DNA of 64,000 bases, taken from positions 1,984,001 through 2,048,000 of the forward strand of contig NZ_CP011454.1 of assembly GCF_000695095.2 (NCBI RefSeq), given 5' to 3'. The position numbers and the translations under genes are program-made. Within the stretch, counting starts at the first letter, position 1; every line of letters begins with the position of its first letter. The notes beneath the pieces were generated by a model that was not told the origin of the DNA, ran no database searches, and saw only the letters and a program-made list of their open reading frames with translations. Positions 35,765 to 45,401 of this stretch are shown here, one piece after another. The stretch is from Gemmatimonas phototrophica. Lineage in GTDB: Bacteria > Gemmatimonadota > Gemmatimonadetes > Gemmatimonadales > Gemmatimonadaceae.

Positions 35765-35793
35765 TTGACGGGACCCCGTTCCCTGTCTAGGTT
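35765..35793 (+). promoter_or_regulatory. groESL promoter
   Basis: TTGACG (35765-35770), 17 bases, TAGGTT (35788-35793). The -35 differs from consensus in one base and the -10 keeps the TA...T pattern. The start of transcription would fall at about 35800, directly on the CIRCE operator. This is the arrangement used for HrcA repression. Confidence 0.75.
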
Positions 35794-35801
35794 ATACCTC
35801 G

Positions 35802-35828
35802 TTAGCACTCACCTGTGTTGAGTGCTAA
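35802..35828. promoter_or_regulatory. CIRCE operator (HrcA)
   Basis: A perfect TTAGCACTC (35802-35810) - nine bases - GAGTGCTAA (35820-35828) matches the CIRCE consensus exactly. HrcA binds it to repress heat-shock genes under normal growth. It lies 59 bases before the groES start. Confidence 0.97.
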
Positions 35829-35887
35829 TCACAGTGAAGCACATCCTACTGTCCGTCCCCTGACACTGTTTGCAGGAGATCACCCGT

Positions 35888-36175
35888 ATGTCCAAGGTCG
35901 CGCCGCTCGCGGATCGCGTAGTCGTGAAGCCGCTCGAAGAGGCGGAGCAGATGCGCGGAGGGTTGTACATCCCCGATACCGCCAAGGAAAAGCCGCAGCA
36001 GGGTACCGTCGTTGCTGTTGGCCCCGGCCGCTATGAGAAGGACGCCCGCGTCCCGATGGACGTGAAGGCCGGAGACAAGATCCTCTACGGCAAGTACAGC
36101 GGCACCGAAGTGACGATCGAGGGCGAGCAGCTGCTCATCCTGCGCGAGTCCGATATTCTCGCCGTCATCAACTGA
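35888..36175 (+). CDS. groES: Co-chaperonin GroES
   Basis: 95 residues; ATG 35888 has AGGAGAT ten bases upstream. Canonical Gro[33 protein letters not shown] with the mobile loop, and the C-terminal [12 protein letters not shown]. It caps the GroEL ring. First gene of the heat-shock pair under CIRCE control. Confidence 0.98.
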   Translation: MSKVAPLADRVVVKPLEEAEQMRGGLYIPDTAKEKPQQGTVVAVGPGRYEKDARVPMDVKAGDKILYGKYSGTEVTIEGEQLLILRESDILAVIN

Positions 36176-36202
36176 ACCGCACTCCAACCGTAAAGAGCTA
36201 CC

Positions 36203-37834
<1,632 letters not shown>

Positions 37835-37872
37835 GTCGAACGCCTCGCGTTCAACCGTACCACGCCAAACAC

Positions 37873-37904
37873 AACGGGCACCCCAATCGGGGTGCCCGTT
37901 TGTG
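37873..37904. terminator. Bidirectional terminator after groEL
   Basis: A perfect 12-bp stem, AACGGGCACCCC (37873-37884) and GGGGTGCCCGTT (37889-37900), with a 4-base loop; followed by TGTG on the plus strand and by GTGTTTGG on the minus strand. It can also end the minus-strand subunit operon that stops at 37989. Confidence 0.85.
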
Positions 37905-37905
37905 C

Positions 37906-37930
37906 ATTGATTCATTGATTGATTGATTCG
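37906..37930. repeat. Short ATTG/GATT tetranucleotide tract
   Basis: Four or five imperfect copies of ATTG/TTGA (37906-37930), AT-rich, between the groEL terminator and the end of the fibre operon. It is probably a simple repeat with no function in its own right; slippage here would not affect a gene. Confidence 0.6.
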
Positions 37931-37988
37931 CTCAAGCCATTGGCACGACCACGCGCACACGCGCCACGGCCCGCAGCCGTCAGGCCAG

Positions 37989-38537
37989 TCAGGGCAGTGG
38001 AACGACCCTGAACTGGAGGGCAGATGACAAACCCACCGCGTCAGGACGCTGCGACGTTGGACCACCTGCGGTAAAGCGGAGAGAGACCGGCACACCTGGC
38101 GTTGGTGTGGAGCCATCGCCGATAGCGAGCCAAGTCCCGCTCACCGGGAGGCCACTACCGTCCGTCGGCCACCAGCTAATCGGTGCCGTCACACCAACCG
38201 TGGGAGCCAGTCGCACCTGCAATTGCCAGCCACTGTTGCTGCGCAGCGTCACGGTGGCACGGAAGCACGTCAGGGGGGCACACCGATCAAGCGGGGCACC
38301 GCTTTCGGCGAACACCGGCTGTGTCGGTTCAAGCTTGAAAAACGCTCCGATGACCACACTGGTGACGGTCTCTATCGGCAGGGGCGCGCCGGTCGTCAGT
38401 CTCGGCGAAGGCTGGCTGACACCAGCGGCCGGGCTCATGGCCGCCCCCACCACCAAGCACACCGTGGCACATGTAGCGCGACGGCGGGAGACAGGGAGCG
38501 GGCGTCCGCAGTGCTGGCACACGGACCATCCCTTCAC
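37989..38537 (-). CDS. Secreted subunit-like protein, last gene of fibre operon 1
   Basis: 182 residues; GTG at 38537 overlaps the stop of the preceding gene (GTGA). The real start could be a few codons later, because a normal signal peptide (RRRATCATVCLVVGAAMSPAAG) begins only at ~17. The mature part is beta-rich with the short Cys pair DRCAPLTC and ends in SSALQFRVVPLP, like its counterpart in operon 2 (45402-45917, AKCAPGRC, ending LLQFRLVRQ). It sits at the same place, seventh in the operon. Probably a fibre subunit or tip component taken by the chaperone; the exact role is inferred. Confidence 0.65.
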   Translation of the reverse strand: MKGWSVCQHCGRPLPVSRRRATCATVCLVVGAAMSPAAGVSQPSPRLTTGAPLPIETVTSVVIGAFFKLEPTQPVFAESGAPLDRCAPLTCFRATVTLRSNSGWQLQVRLAPTVGVTAPISWWPTDGSGLPVSGTWLAIGDGSTPTPGVPVSLRFTAGGPTSQRPDAVGLSSALQFRVVPLP

Positions 38538-39109
38538 GGGGGACTCACCGAAAAGGAGACAGGGAGCGTGCAGTTCGCCTCCGACACCGGGCCATCTGTG
38601 AGCCAGCCCAGACCGACCCGCAAGAATACGTCACGCGGTTGCCCAGTCGTGAATGTTCCACCACTGAACACGGTTGTTGCCGAGAGACTGACCGGTGTCG
38701 TCCGCGTCGCGGAGGTCGTTCCCCATTGAATCGTCGAGGCACTCTTGTTGGTGCAGGAACCGGTCAGCGTTGCACTCAGCGCTTGCATTGAGACGCGCCA
38801 CGGGGCATTCGACTGCACGAGCAACTGAATCGACCCGCTGGCATTGAACATCCCGGCGGTGTAATCGTCCACGCCAAGCTGCCCGCTGGCTGGCGTAAGG
38901 GAGAAACTTGTTCCCGGGGTCACCACCAGACGACGCGTGGCCTGAATGGTCGAACTGATATTCACTTCAAGTCGGCAGGACGAATTGTTCGAGGTGCCGG
39001 TGACGCAGGTCCCTTGCGCCAAGGATACGCCCCACGGCGTCACGGCGAGCAGCAGCAGCCCAAGCACACGCATCAGCAGAGGGGTCGTGGACACCGGGGC
39101 GCGCCTCAT
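38534..39109 (-). CDS. Secreted subunit-like protein, gene 6 of fibre operon 1
   Basis: 191 residues with a signal peptide to SLAQG. The mature protein has a Cys pair CVTGTSNNSSC near its start and a second region with SCTNKSA, and it ends PVSEANCTLPVSFSVSPP. It matches the counterpart of operon 2 (45917-46498: SCTVLAKESERTC, ending CLLPLIFTVEPY). Predicted beta-sandwich, no membrane segment other than the signal peptide. Its start overlaps the stop of the usher-like gene (ATGA). Confidence 0.68.
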   Translation of the reverse strand: MRRAPVSTTPLLMRVLGLLLLAVTPWGVSLAQGTCVTGTSNNSSCRLEVNISSTIQATRRLVVTPGTSFSLTPASGQLGVDDYTAGMFNASGSIQLLVQSNAPWRVSMQALSATLTGSCTNKSASTIQWGTTSATRTTPVSLSATTVFSGGTFTTGQPRDVFLRVGLGWLTDGPVSEANCTLPVSFSVSPP

Positions 39110-42100
39110 TGTGCTCGCGGGCGAGATGCGGGAGACGGACGCTCGATCCGAGATCGAGGGGCTTTCCGCAACCGTCGCGTCGGTGCCGGCGGAGTGCCCG
39201 GCTGCATTCGGACTCCAGGCGAGGAGGCATCAAACGTTTTCACACGAATCGGACGCGCCCGCATGCTGATGGTCACCAGCTCAGGCGTATCCGCGCCACC
39301 TATATGCACCACCGGCTCAGCGTCGGACATGCTCAACGGTTCCTCGAGTGTCGAGGCGTCGACGCCAATGGTGTACCGGCCACTGGGTAGTGCTTCCAGA
39401 ACAAACCGTCCCGCCGTGTCGGCGCGGGCATAGAAGAGGCTCCCGACCGTATCGCGGGCAAACACCACGGCATCGGACAGCATCAGCGATCGCAAACGCA
39501 AGCTGTCGCTCCCACCCACATACAGGGCGACCCGAACGGGGCGAACAAATCGCAAAGCAACCGGTTCGCCATAGGTCACGTTCTGAGAGGCGGCGAGCAG
39601 TCCCACCGGGACAGTTCGTGCATCGAGGGACTGCTCTCGCTCAGCACAGCTGAAGCGTCCGCTATTGTCCGTCTGCAGCAGACGGGTGCCGCAACGGATG
39701 ACCACGCCTCCCACCCCACGCTCGTTGCGATCGCGGCGGCCGTTGCCATTGTCATCGCGAAAGACCTGATTGCGTGCGCCCGACATCAGGCGTGGGAGCA
39801 AGGTGGTGCGATCCACGCGAAGGGTGTACGCCATGGGGGTGCGGCGACCACCCGCAATCATGTTCATGAACGGGTTGCGCTCCGCGGCCAGGGTAATGGA
39901 GAGCCCCATTCGCAAATCCACCGTGGCCGCGGCCCGAGCCGACCAAAACGCTGGTCCGCTCGCGCCAATCTGCAGCCGCTGCACCTCGCCTTCAAACGAC
40001 AATGGCGATGAGAGGCGCGGACGCACCCGCTCGGCACGAATGTGCAGTGACTGCTGCGCTGGAAGATTGCCCGCTGCCGCCGAGAACTGCTGATAGGTCC
40101 AGTTGGCCTGCATCGTGCCGTGGGCAGTACCCCGGAGCAACGATACCGAATGATCCAGACGCCACTGCCGCGATTGCGTGTTGAAGGTACTGTCGGCGAG
40201 CGCACGGTCGATGCGCGACAGCGACGAACGTGTAATGACTGATGTCCCAAGCAGGGTGTGGGACCACATGCCGCCGCCGCTCACTTCCGTATTTCCCAGG
40301 CGCGTGTTTTCTACGGTTGAACGGAAGGTGCCCCCGCGGAGGTCAAGACCTAAGGTCCCGAATCGTGGCAGATCCACGGCAGGAGCCACCGACCACCCGC
40401 CGTTGTGCAGCGCACCCAGCAAGGGATTCGCATCACGTTGCCGCCAGCCGTTCACGGCCACAAACCCGCGTGACCCCAACGACCGCGATGCGGCGAGGCT
40501 CACCTCGTCTGTGGCCCGCGCGAAGCCGGCAGATCCGCCTGGCGCGTGAAGCACTCGTGCTTCCACAAAGGAGCGCGCGCCGGTGCGCTGGAAGGTGCTG
40601 GATACGCCCACGCCGCGCTGCAGACCAGCATCCCGATAGGCAACTTCCGTCTGCAATTGTGATCCACCGGCCTGCCCGATACCGGTCCGCACACCGTACG
40701 CCGTCAGGGTCCGACGCGTAAACTCATCATTGAGTCGGCTGCCAAACGCCGAGGCACGGAATCGTGATGAGGTAAAGCCCATCTCGGCACCTTGCAGACG
40801 CCCTGCGCCAATGGGGAGCAGGGAAGTGCTCATCGTCGTCCCGAGAGGGCGCAGATCGAAACCGCGGAGTACCAGACCGGCGCGTTCGATCGCCACCGCA
40901 CCACCCAGTCCCGCCAGGTTGTAACCGCCGAGTTCTGCTTGCGGCACCATGGCGCTACCCGCCTGGATGTGTAACGCCGGGTGCCGAAGCTCAAGAACCG
41001 GCGGACCGGTCAACATCCCCGAACGCGCCAGCAGCATCCCACTGGTCCCCGATGCGTCGAGCGCACCGGCATAGCTGAGTCGCCCATTGAGGATCGTGGA
41101 ATCACTCAAGTTGCCGGCAATCCCAACGGCATAGGCAGTCGCCCCCGGTTGACCAGCGGTGTGGCCACTGATCACCGAGGTGGTGACTCGGGTGCCCGCT
41201 TGCTCCCGGGCAAAATCACCCATGACATCCACCTGCAACTGGACCGTCGTGTCCCGCTCCCCGGGGCGCACCAGGCGCACGGGAAGCATGACCAGACCGC
41301 TGTTGGCCTGTGCAGGAATCCAGAGGCGCAGCGACACGGGAAGGCTTTGCCCTGGCGCGACGCGCTGGGCGCGACTCGCCGTGCGCACGTCGGCGCGCCA
41401 GTTCTGCGGAAGCCCAACGCCAACTGCGGCGAGTTCCTCGACGTTGCCGGCATTGGTCACCCGCAACGCCATCGACGTCCATCGTCCACGCGTGGCCAGC
41501 AACGACGTGGCCTCCATGGTAAGGCTGAGCTGGCGCCGGGTTGGCACGTTGAGCTCAATGGGGACCGATGCTGATATGGTACCCACCGAAAACTCCGCCG
41601 TGGCCGCGAGCGATCGCCCCGCCGGGGCGCGACGTGACACACGGAACGCCACCAGGATGGCCGTGTCCCGCACCGGGTTGATGCTGCCACTGATGGGACC
41701 GAGCACCTGCACATGACGACCGACCACCAGCCGGTAGGAGGCCGACCGCAACGTCATGGCCGCATCCAGGCGCACGGCGGCAGGAATGGGCACCCGAACA
41801 ACGGTGACCTCTTCACCTTTGGTATCGGCGCGCACTGGGATGGTGCCCGAATCACTGGCCACGCGATATGGCGCCCGCGCGGCGAACGCCTGACCAGCAG
41901 ACAGGGGCCGCGCCGGGACTGCCGAAACATTCGGGATGCCGTCGGACAATCCCATGGAACTGCGCGTGATACTGCGCGTGACGCTACGCGTGGCAAATGC
42001 TGTTTCGGCGTTGTTGCTCCACTGCGCTTGTGCCGCAGAGGCGCTGCCGGCGCAGAGAACGAGCGCGAGGGCAGCACGTTGCCCCAGGAGCCGTACCAGA

Positions 42101-42126
42101 GGGAAATCGGCCGCGGACATCGTCAT
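39106..42126 (-). CDS. Large usher-like outer-membrane protein, operon 1
   Basis: 1006 residues; ATG 42126 overlaps the preceding stop (ATGA); the frame extends upstream but only as a shadow. Signal peptide to AQAQ. Parts seen: an N-terminal Ig-like region (~50-320: RQLSLTMEATSLLATRGRW, ALRVTNAGNVEELAAVGVGLPQNW), a long stretch of alternating hydrophobic/polar strands (~330-770), typical of an outer-membrane beta-barrel, and a C-terminal domain at ~785 with FRDDNGNGRRDRNERGV, a calcium-binding SdrD-B-like pattern, then LPSGRYTIGVD. It follows the chaperone and a subunit gene, which is the usher position in chaperone-usher operons, but the classical FimD motifs were not seen. A paralogue with the same domain order is in operon 2. 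Confidence 0.7.
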   Translation of the reverse strand: MTMSAADFPLVRLLGQRAALALVLCAGSASAAQAQWSNNAETAFATRSVTRSITRSSMGLSDGIPNVSAVPARPLSAGQAFAARAPYRVASDSGTIPVRADTKGEEVTVVRVPIPAAVRLDAAMTLRSASYRLVVGRHVQVLGPISGSINPVRDTAILVAFRVSRRAPAGRSLAATAEFSVGTISASVPIELNVPTRRQLSLTMEATSLLATRGRWTSMALRVTNAGNVEELAAVGVGLPQNWRADVRTASRAQRVAPGQSLPVSLRLWIPAQANSGLVMLPVRLVRPGERDTTVQLQVDVMGDFAREQAGTRVTTSVISGHTAGQPGATAYAVGIAGNLSDSTILNGRLSYAGALDASGTSGMLLARSGMLTGPPVLELRHPALHIQAGSAMVPQAELGGYNLAGLGGAVAIERAGLVLRGFDLRPLGTTMSTSLLPIGAGRLQGAEMGFTSSRFRASAFGSRLNDEFTRRTLTAYGVRTGIGQAGGSQLQTEVAYRDAGLQRGVGVSSTFQRTGARSFVEARVLHAPGGSAGFARATDEVSLAASRSLGSRGFVAVNGWRQRDANPLLGALHNGGWSVAPAVDLPRFGTLGLDLRGGTFRSTVENTRLGNTEVSGGGMWSHTLLGTSVITRSSLSRIDRALADSTFNTQSRQWRLDHSVSLLRGTAHGTMQANWTYQQFSAAAGNLPAQQSLHIRAERVRPRLSSPLSFEGEVQRLQIGASGPAFWSARAAATVDLRMGLSITLAAERNPFMNMIAGGRRTPMAYTLRVDRTTLLPRLMSGARNQVFRDDNGNGRRDRNERGVGGVVIRCGTRLLQTDNSGRFSCAEREQSLDARTVPVGLLAASQNVTYGEPVALRFVRPVRVALYVGGSDSLRLRSLMLSDAVVFARDTVGSLFYARADTAGRFVLEALPSGRYTIGVDASTLEEPLSMSDAEPVVHIGGADTPELVTISMRARPIRVKTFDASSPGVRMQPGTPPAPTRRLRKAPRSRIERPSPASRPRAQ

Positions 42127-42635
42127 CGCCCCTGACGCAACAGGAACCGCATCTCGGTCGACGTCGTACCAATCGGCGTTGTTGCCGGATTCCAGCTCAA
42201 CGGGCGGCACACCCATACCACAAAGGTGGTGGCGCCGTTGGTTTGCATCAGAACGGGAGCCTGCGAAGCGTTCGGCGAGGAAACGCCCGAAACATCCAGG
42301 GGGCAGTCAGCAATCGACGTGGGTGCCGCGCCGCCGATGCGAAGGCGAAGCCCACCTGGCGGTTGCCCTTGTGCACCGAGGGTCACTTGACACGGCGTCC
42401 GACCACACTTCAGCACCGATATCGTGAAGCTGCCAAGGACAGCCACGCCATTGGCAAAGTCTGAAGCGGACGGGATTGCTGAAACAGGGGAGTACGTTAC
42501 GGTGAGACAGCTGTTCGAAATTCCCGCCACGCACGCTTGCGCGTCTGAGACGGAAGGCCGGCCGGCCAGCGCAAACGTGCCCGTCGCTATCGCGACAAGC
42601 ATGCGGCGCAACGTGACGGGACGGCCGAACACCAT
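42123..42635 (-). CDS. Secreted subunit-like protein, gene 4 of fibre operon 1
   Basis: 170 residues; signal peptide to SVSDAQ. A Cys pair CVAGISNSC and LKCGRTPC in the middle are seen, and the C-terminus TSTEMRFLLRQGR is strand-like. It sits between the chaperone gene and the usher-like gene, as does its operon 2 counterpart (49363-49884). Its stop overlaps the next start. Probably a fibre subunit of the spore-coat-U-like type, with low sequence conservation. Confidence 0.65.
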   Translation of the reverse strand: MVFGRPVTLRRMLVAIATGTFALAGRPSVSDAQACVAGISNSCLTVTYSPVSAIPSASDFANGVAVLGSFTISVLKCGRTPCQVTLGAQGQPPGGLRLRIGGAAPTSIADCPLDVSGVSSPNASQAPVLMQTNGATTFVVWVCRPLSWNPATTPIGTTSTEMRFLLRQGR

Positions 42636-42637
42636 GC

Positions 42638-43459
42638 TCAGCGTACCTCGTGAGTGTACATGCCCGCGGCAATCTCACTGCCGCCGTAGTCCACGACACT
42701 GATCAACAGGTACCGCCCCGCCGGTAGCGTGGGCAAAACTGCCGTGGCGTGCATGGTGGCGCCTGGCAGTGCGTACATGGGAGGGAGATCGACCGTCTGC
42801 ACGAGGCTGTTGTCTTCACGACGAATCTCAATGCGGGCCTTGGTCACGAAATGACGCGCGCCCTTGTTGGCAAAGGCGACAATGGCCACATCCTGATCAC
42901 GTCCATTCGACTTCGTACGCGCGACCGACAATCCTTCCACTTCGCCATGGAGCGTGAGTCCTTCGGGCGCCACATACACCTTGAGCCCCGAGCGGATGTT
43001 GTACAGCAATTGACGCCCATTGGCCTGCGCGCGTGGTGCCGGCGTTTCGACAACCACCAGCGACCAGCATTCCTTGGCCCTCGATGCTGGACCGGTATAA
43101 TCGATGCGTACGCTTTGTGTTTCCCCAGGCTTGAGCGTCAGCGCCTGCGGAAAGACCTGCAGCGAAGGGGCGCAACTTCCGGGCACGGTACCCGCGGGGA
43201 AGAACCGGTTGTTGCCATCGGGGGCTCGATCCCAGTCTTCAAGACGCACTACGGCCTGTGCGGCCGTCTGGCCGTCATTGCGGACGGTCAGGACACCGCT
43301 CCGCTGGTCCGTCCCGTCAGGGCGCAGAAACAGATCGAGCTTGTCGATGGCCAGCTGAGCGCTGGCACTGGACGGCACAAGCGCCGTCAGTGCGGCCACC
43401 AGAACGAAACGCGGCATGACACGCGACGTACGAAGAGGGGCTGGCGGAGTGAAAGTCAT
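42638..43459 (-). CDS. PapD-like pilus assembly chaperone, operon 1
   Basis: 273 residues; ATG 43459 overlaps the preceding stop (ATGA), a signal peptide follows to SASAQ. PapD-like two-Ig-domain pattern: LAIDKLDLFLRPDGTDQRSG (A/B strand), VFPQALTLKPGETQSVRIDY and LLYNIRSGLKVYVAP (G1-strand region, with the Lys that binds the subunit C-terminus). The closing PAGRYLLISVVDYGGSE... recurs in the operon 2 paralogue. Chaperone of archaic (Csu/CupE-type) fibre systems: it captures subunits in the periplasm by donor-strand complementation and hands them to the usher. Confidence 0.86.
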   Translation of the reverse strand: MTFTPPAPLRTSRVMPRFVLVAALTALVPSSASAQLAIDKLDLFLRPDGTDQRSGVLTVRNDGQTAAQAVVRLEDWDRAPDGNNRFFPAGTVPGSCAPSLQVFPQALTLKPGETQSVRIDYTGPASRAKECWSLVVVETPAPRAQANGRQLLYNIRSGLKVYVAPEGLTLHGEVEGLSVARTKSNGRDQDVAIVAFANKGARHFVTKARIEIRREDNSLVQTVDLPPMYALPGATMHATAVLPTLPAGRYLLISVVDYGGSEIAAGMYTHEVR

Positions 43460-43995
43460 GGGGAAGTGAGCGTAAGGTTCACAGGGAGCGTGTAGGCACC
43501 CGGCGGACTGCCGGTCCATTGCCACAGCGTCCGATAGAACAGAGAAATCGTTTGCCCCGCCGTGGCCGGAGCCGCTGTGCCGGACGCGGGCCAAATGGTC
43601 GTGGCGCTCGATGAGCTGGTCCACGGACCGCCCGCCGTTCGGGCCCAGCGAAGATCTGCCGACGATTTCGCTGGATTGCTCGACGCGCCGGTGTACTGCC
43701 AGGTCGCCGCCGCCGCTTGCACCGTCACCCGGTACGGAGCGTTGGCCAGCACGGTAAGGACTGGACCTGGAGCGTCCTTCAAGCCCGCCGCAAAGTCTGC
43801 CGCTGTAAGGGCCGGCACGACGGTGGTGGCCTGACTCAATGACAGGCGAAACACCTCTGGTCGCCCCAGGCGGAGCGTGACCGTCACGGAGCAGGAGGTG
43901 CCCCCATTGCAGGCCGCCTGAGCCGATGCGGTGCGCGGAGCGAACGCTCCCAGCACCAGCACCAACCACACAGGGGCAGCAAGGGCGTGCAACAT
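43456..43995 (-). CDS. Secreted fibre subunit, gene 2 of operon 1
   Basis: 179 residues from ATG 43995, which starts a clean signal peptide (MLHALAAPVWLVLVLGAF...ASAQ); an ATG at 44061 adds 22 residues before it. The Cys pair ACNGGTSC opens the mature protein and the C-terminus is PPGAYTLPVNLTLTSP, the spore-coat-U/SCPU-like ending. Its counterpart in operon 2 (50669-51214) ends PPGYYAMPIQITLVAP. Its stop overlaps the chaperone start. Confidence 0.78.
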   Translation of the reverse strand: MLHALAAPVWLVLVLGAFAPRTASAQAACNGGTSCSVTVTLRLGRPEVFRLSLSQATTVVPALTAADFAAGLKDAPGPVLTVLANAPYRVTVQAAAATWQYTGASSNPAKSSADLRWARTAGGPWTSSSSATTIWPASGTAAPATAGQTISLFYRTLWQWTGSPPGAYTLPVNLTLTSP

Positions 43996-44092
43996 CCTCG
44001 ACCTATGACGAGTGACGTTCCCCAACAGGAAGCGGGCACCGCACTTCGCGTGCACGATCATGACCGGGCGACCCCGACGACCCGGGCGGCGT

Positions 44093-44110
44093 CATGCGCG
44101 TGTGCGCATG
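44093..44110 (-). other. Hairpin between subunit genes 1 and 2 of fibre operon 1
   Basis: CATGCGC (44093-44099) and GCGCATG (44104-44110) form a 7-bp palindrome with a 4-base loop, in the 134-base gap between the first subunit gene (stop 44130) and the next start (43995). The matching genes in operon 2 overlap instead. An mRNA-stabilising or partial-termination structure after the first subunit gene would raise its amount over the distal genes. Its role is inferred. Confidence 0.5.
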
Positions 44111-44129
44111 CGCCACCCGGACAATCAGG

Positions 44130-44675
44130 TCACGGACTGGACAGCGTATAGTTGATCGCCAGCGAGTACGAACCCGGCACGTCGCTGCCCCAGCTGTACA
44201 GCACATTGTAGCCAATGTTGACCAGCGAGGCCGAAGTGGCGGCCGTCGACGTGAACACAGTCTGTCCCGCGGTGTTGCTCAGCGTCAGAAAGGTGGACGG
44301 GTTGGCCGGCAGGAAAATGCGCAGGTCCGTGGCCGGCTTGGCATAGGGTCCCGACCAGGCGGCGGTGGCCGCCGTTGCCGTTACAGTGACACCGGCGTTG
44401 GCACTCACGGTCAATGCCGTGGGGTCCGTGGTGCTCTTGCCACCAGGGGCGCCGAAGTCTTCAGCCGTAGGCGAAGGCAGCGTCGTGGCCGTGGTGATTT
44501 CCATGCGCGCCACCCACGGAATCGTGGCCGATACCGTGTTACGGACGAAGCAAGCACTGGCAGCGGCGCTGGGAGTGCCACCAGTGCAGTTGGCGGTATT
44601 CGTGGCTTGCGCCTGAGCGGTTCCCGCCAGGACGGTCGACATGGCGACCGCGGCGATGATCCGAGTGACCTTCAT
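44130..44675 (-). CDS. Secreted fibre subunit, first gene of operon 1
   Basis: 181 residues; ATG 44675 has CCGGAGTAGATCG upstream (GGAG, eight bases). Signal peptide MKVTRIIAAVAMSTVLAGTAQAQ. The mature protein carries a Cys pair NCTGGTPSAAASAC, then VRNTVSATIPWVARMEITT, and ends VPGSYSLAINYTLSSP. It is the likely major subunit because it is first and is followed by a hairpin. Counterpart in operon 2 is 51211-51762 (ends LPGTYDATVTYTLTAP). A spore-coat-U (SCPU)-type beta-sandwich is the best guess. Confidence 0.8.
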   Translation of the reverse strand: MKVTRIIAAVAMSTVLAGTAQAQATNTANCTGGTPSAAASACFVRNTVSATIPWVARMEITTATTLPSPTAEDFGAPGGKSTTDPTALTVSANAGVTVTATAATAAWSGPYAKPATDLRIFLPANPSTFLTLSNTAGQTVFTSTAATSASLVNIGYNVLYSWGSDVPGSYSLAINYTLSSP

Positions 44676-44903
44676 CGATCTACTCCGGAAGTAGGGTGTG
44701 GTCGGGGGGATTCCCCGTCTGGCTGCCCGGCGTTGGTATGGGGGGGCCGGGAACGTGATAGCCACCTCATAGAAGATCTGCCCCGGTTGTTCGTCACAAA
44801 AACTTGAATGCGTAAAAGGTCGTACCCAGCTTCCGGAAAATTGCAGATTCGCGTGATAGCAGTGCCAGCGTTGCTATTGAACAGCCAGCGTCGTCTCCCC
44901 ACT

Positions 44904-45362
44904 GTGACGATCATTTCAATCCCGGTCCGGCGCGCCGTTAGTTCGCTAAGTGTATCAATAGCAACAGCTTGCCTACTGTCTGCCTGTCTCCCGTCAACCA
45001 GCGAACCCCCCGGTGTCACACCGGTGGAAGGGCAATGGGACGTGTCGGGGCTGTCTGCAAGTGGGGCAGGGGGCACATTTCTGGGGGGCCTCACCCTGCG
45101 CAGCACCTCCGCCAGTGGATTTACCGGCTCCTATGACGTCCTGGAAACGTCAGCCCAGGGACAGCAACGACGAGTGGCCGGGCCAGTTGGCGGCCGCATG
45201 GCTGGTGCCACGACGGTCGAGTTCGACGTGACGCTCGGCGGCAGTACGCGCCGTCATGTCGCAAGCGTCGTGGGCGATTCGCTGCGGGGCAGTTGGTTCG
45301 ATGTCGCCACGGCCGGATCCGTGGAATCGTCCGGCTCGTTTCGGGCCATACGAAAAAAGTAG
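44904..45362 (+). CDS. Small lipoprotein between the two fibre operons
   Basis: 152 residues from GTG 44904, which gives a lipoprotein signal peptide ending in LLSAC; an ATG at 44808 would add 32 residues with no signal-peptide character. The mature part repeats short beta-type units (GTFLGGLTLRSTSASGFTGSYDVLE, TVEFDVTLGGSTRRHVASVVGDSLRGSW) and ends in a basic RAIRKK. The pattern resembles small secreted beta-sandwich proteins that recur in Gemmatimonadota-like genomes, but I recognise no family. It is on the strand opposite to both operons and divergent from operon 1; it might be a tail piece, a surface anchor or unrelated. Confidence 0.6.
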   Translation: MTIISIPVRRAVSSLSVSIATACLLSACLPSTSEPPGVTPVEGQWDVSGLSASGAGGTFLGGLTLRSTSASGFTGSYDVLETSAQGQQRRVAGPVGGRMAGATTVEFDVTLGGSTRRHVASVVGDSLRGSWFDVATAGSVESSGSFRAIRKK

Positions 45363-45401
45363 CGCGCCCGTTCGCCGCCGATGGTCTCCGGCAGCGTACC
45401 G

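Noticed and set aside
38466-38537. Zinc ribbon in the gene at 37989-38537 (CQHCGRP near its N-terminus)
   Set aside because: Only one CxxC pair, placed in the part before the signal peptide that may not be translated; probably chance.
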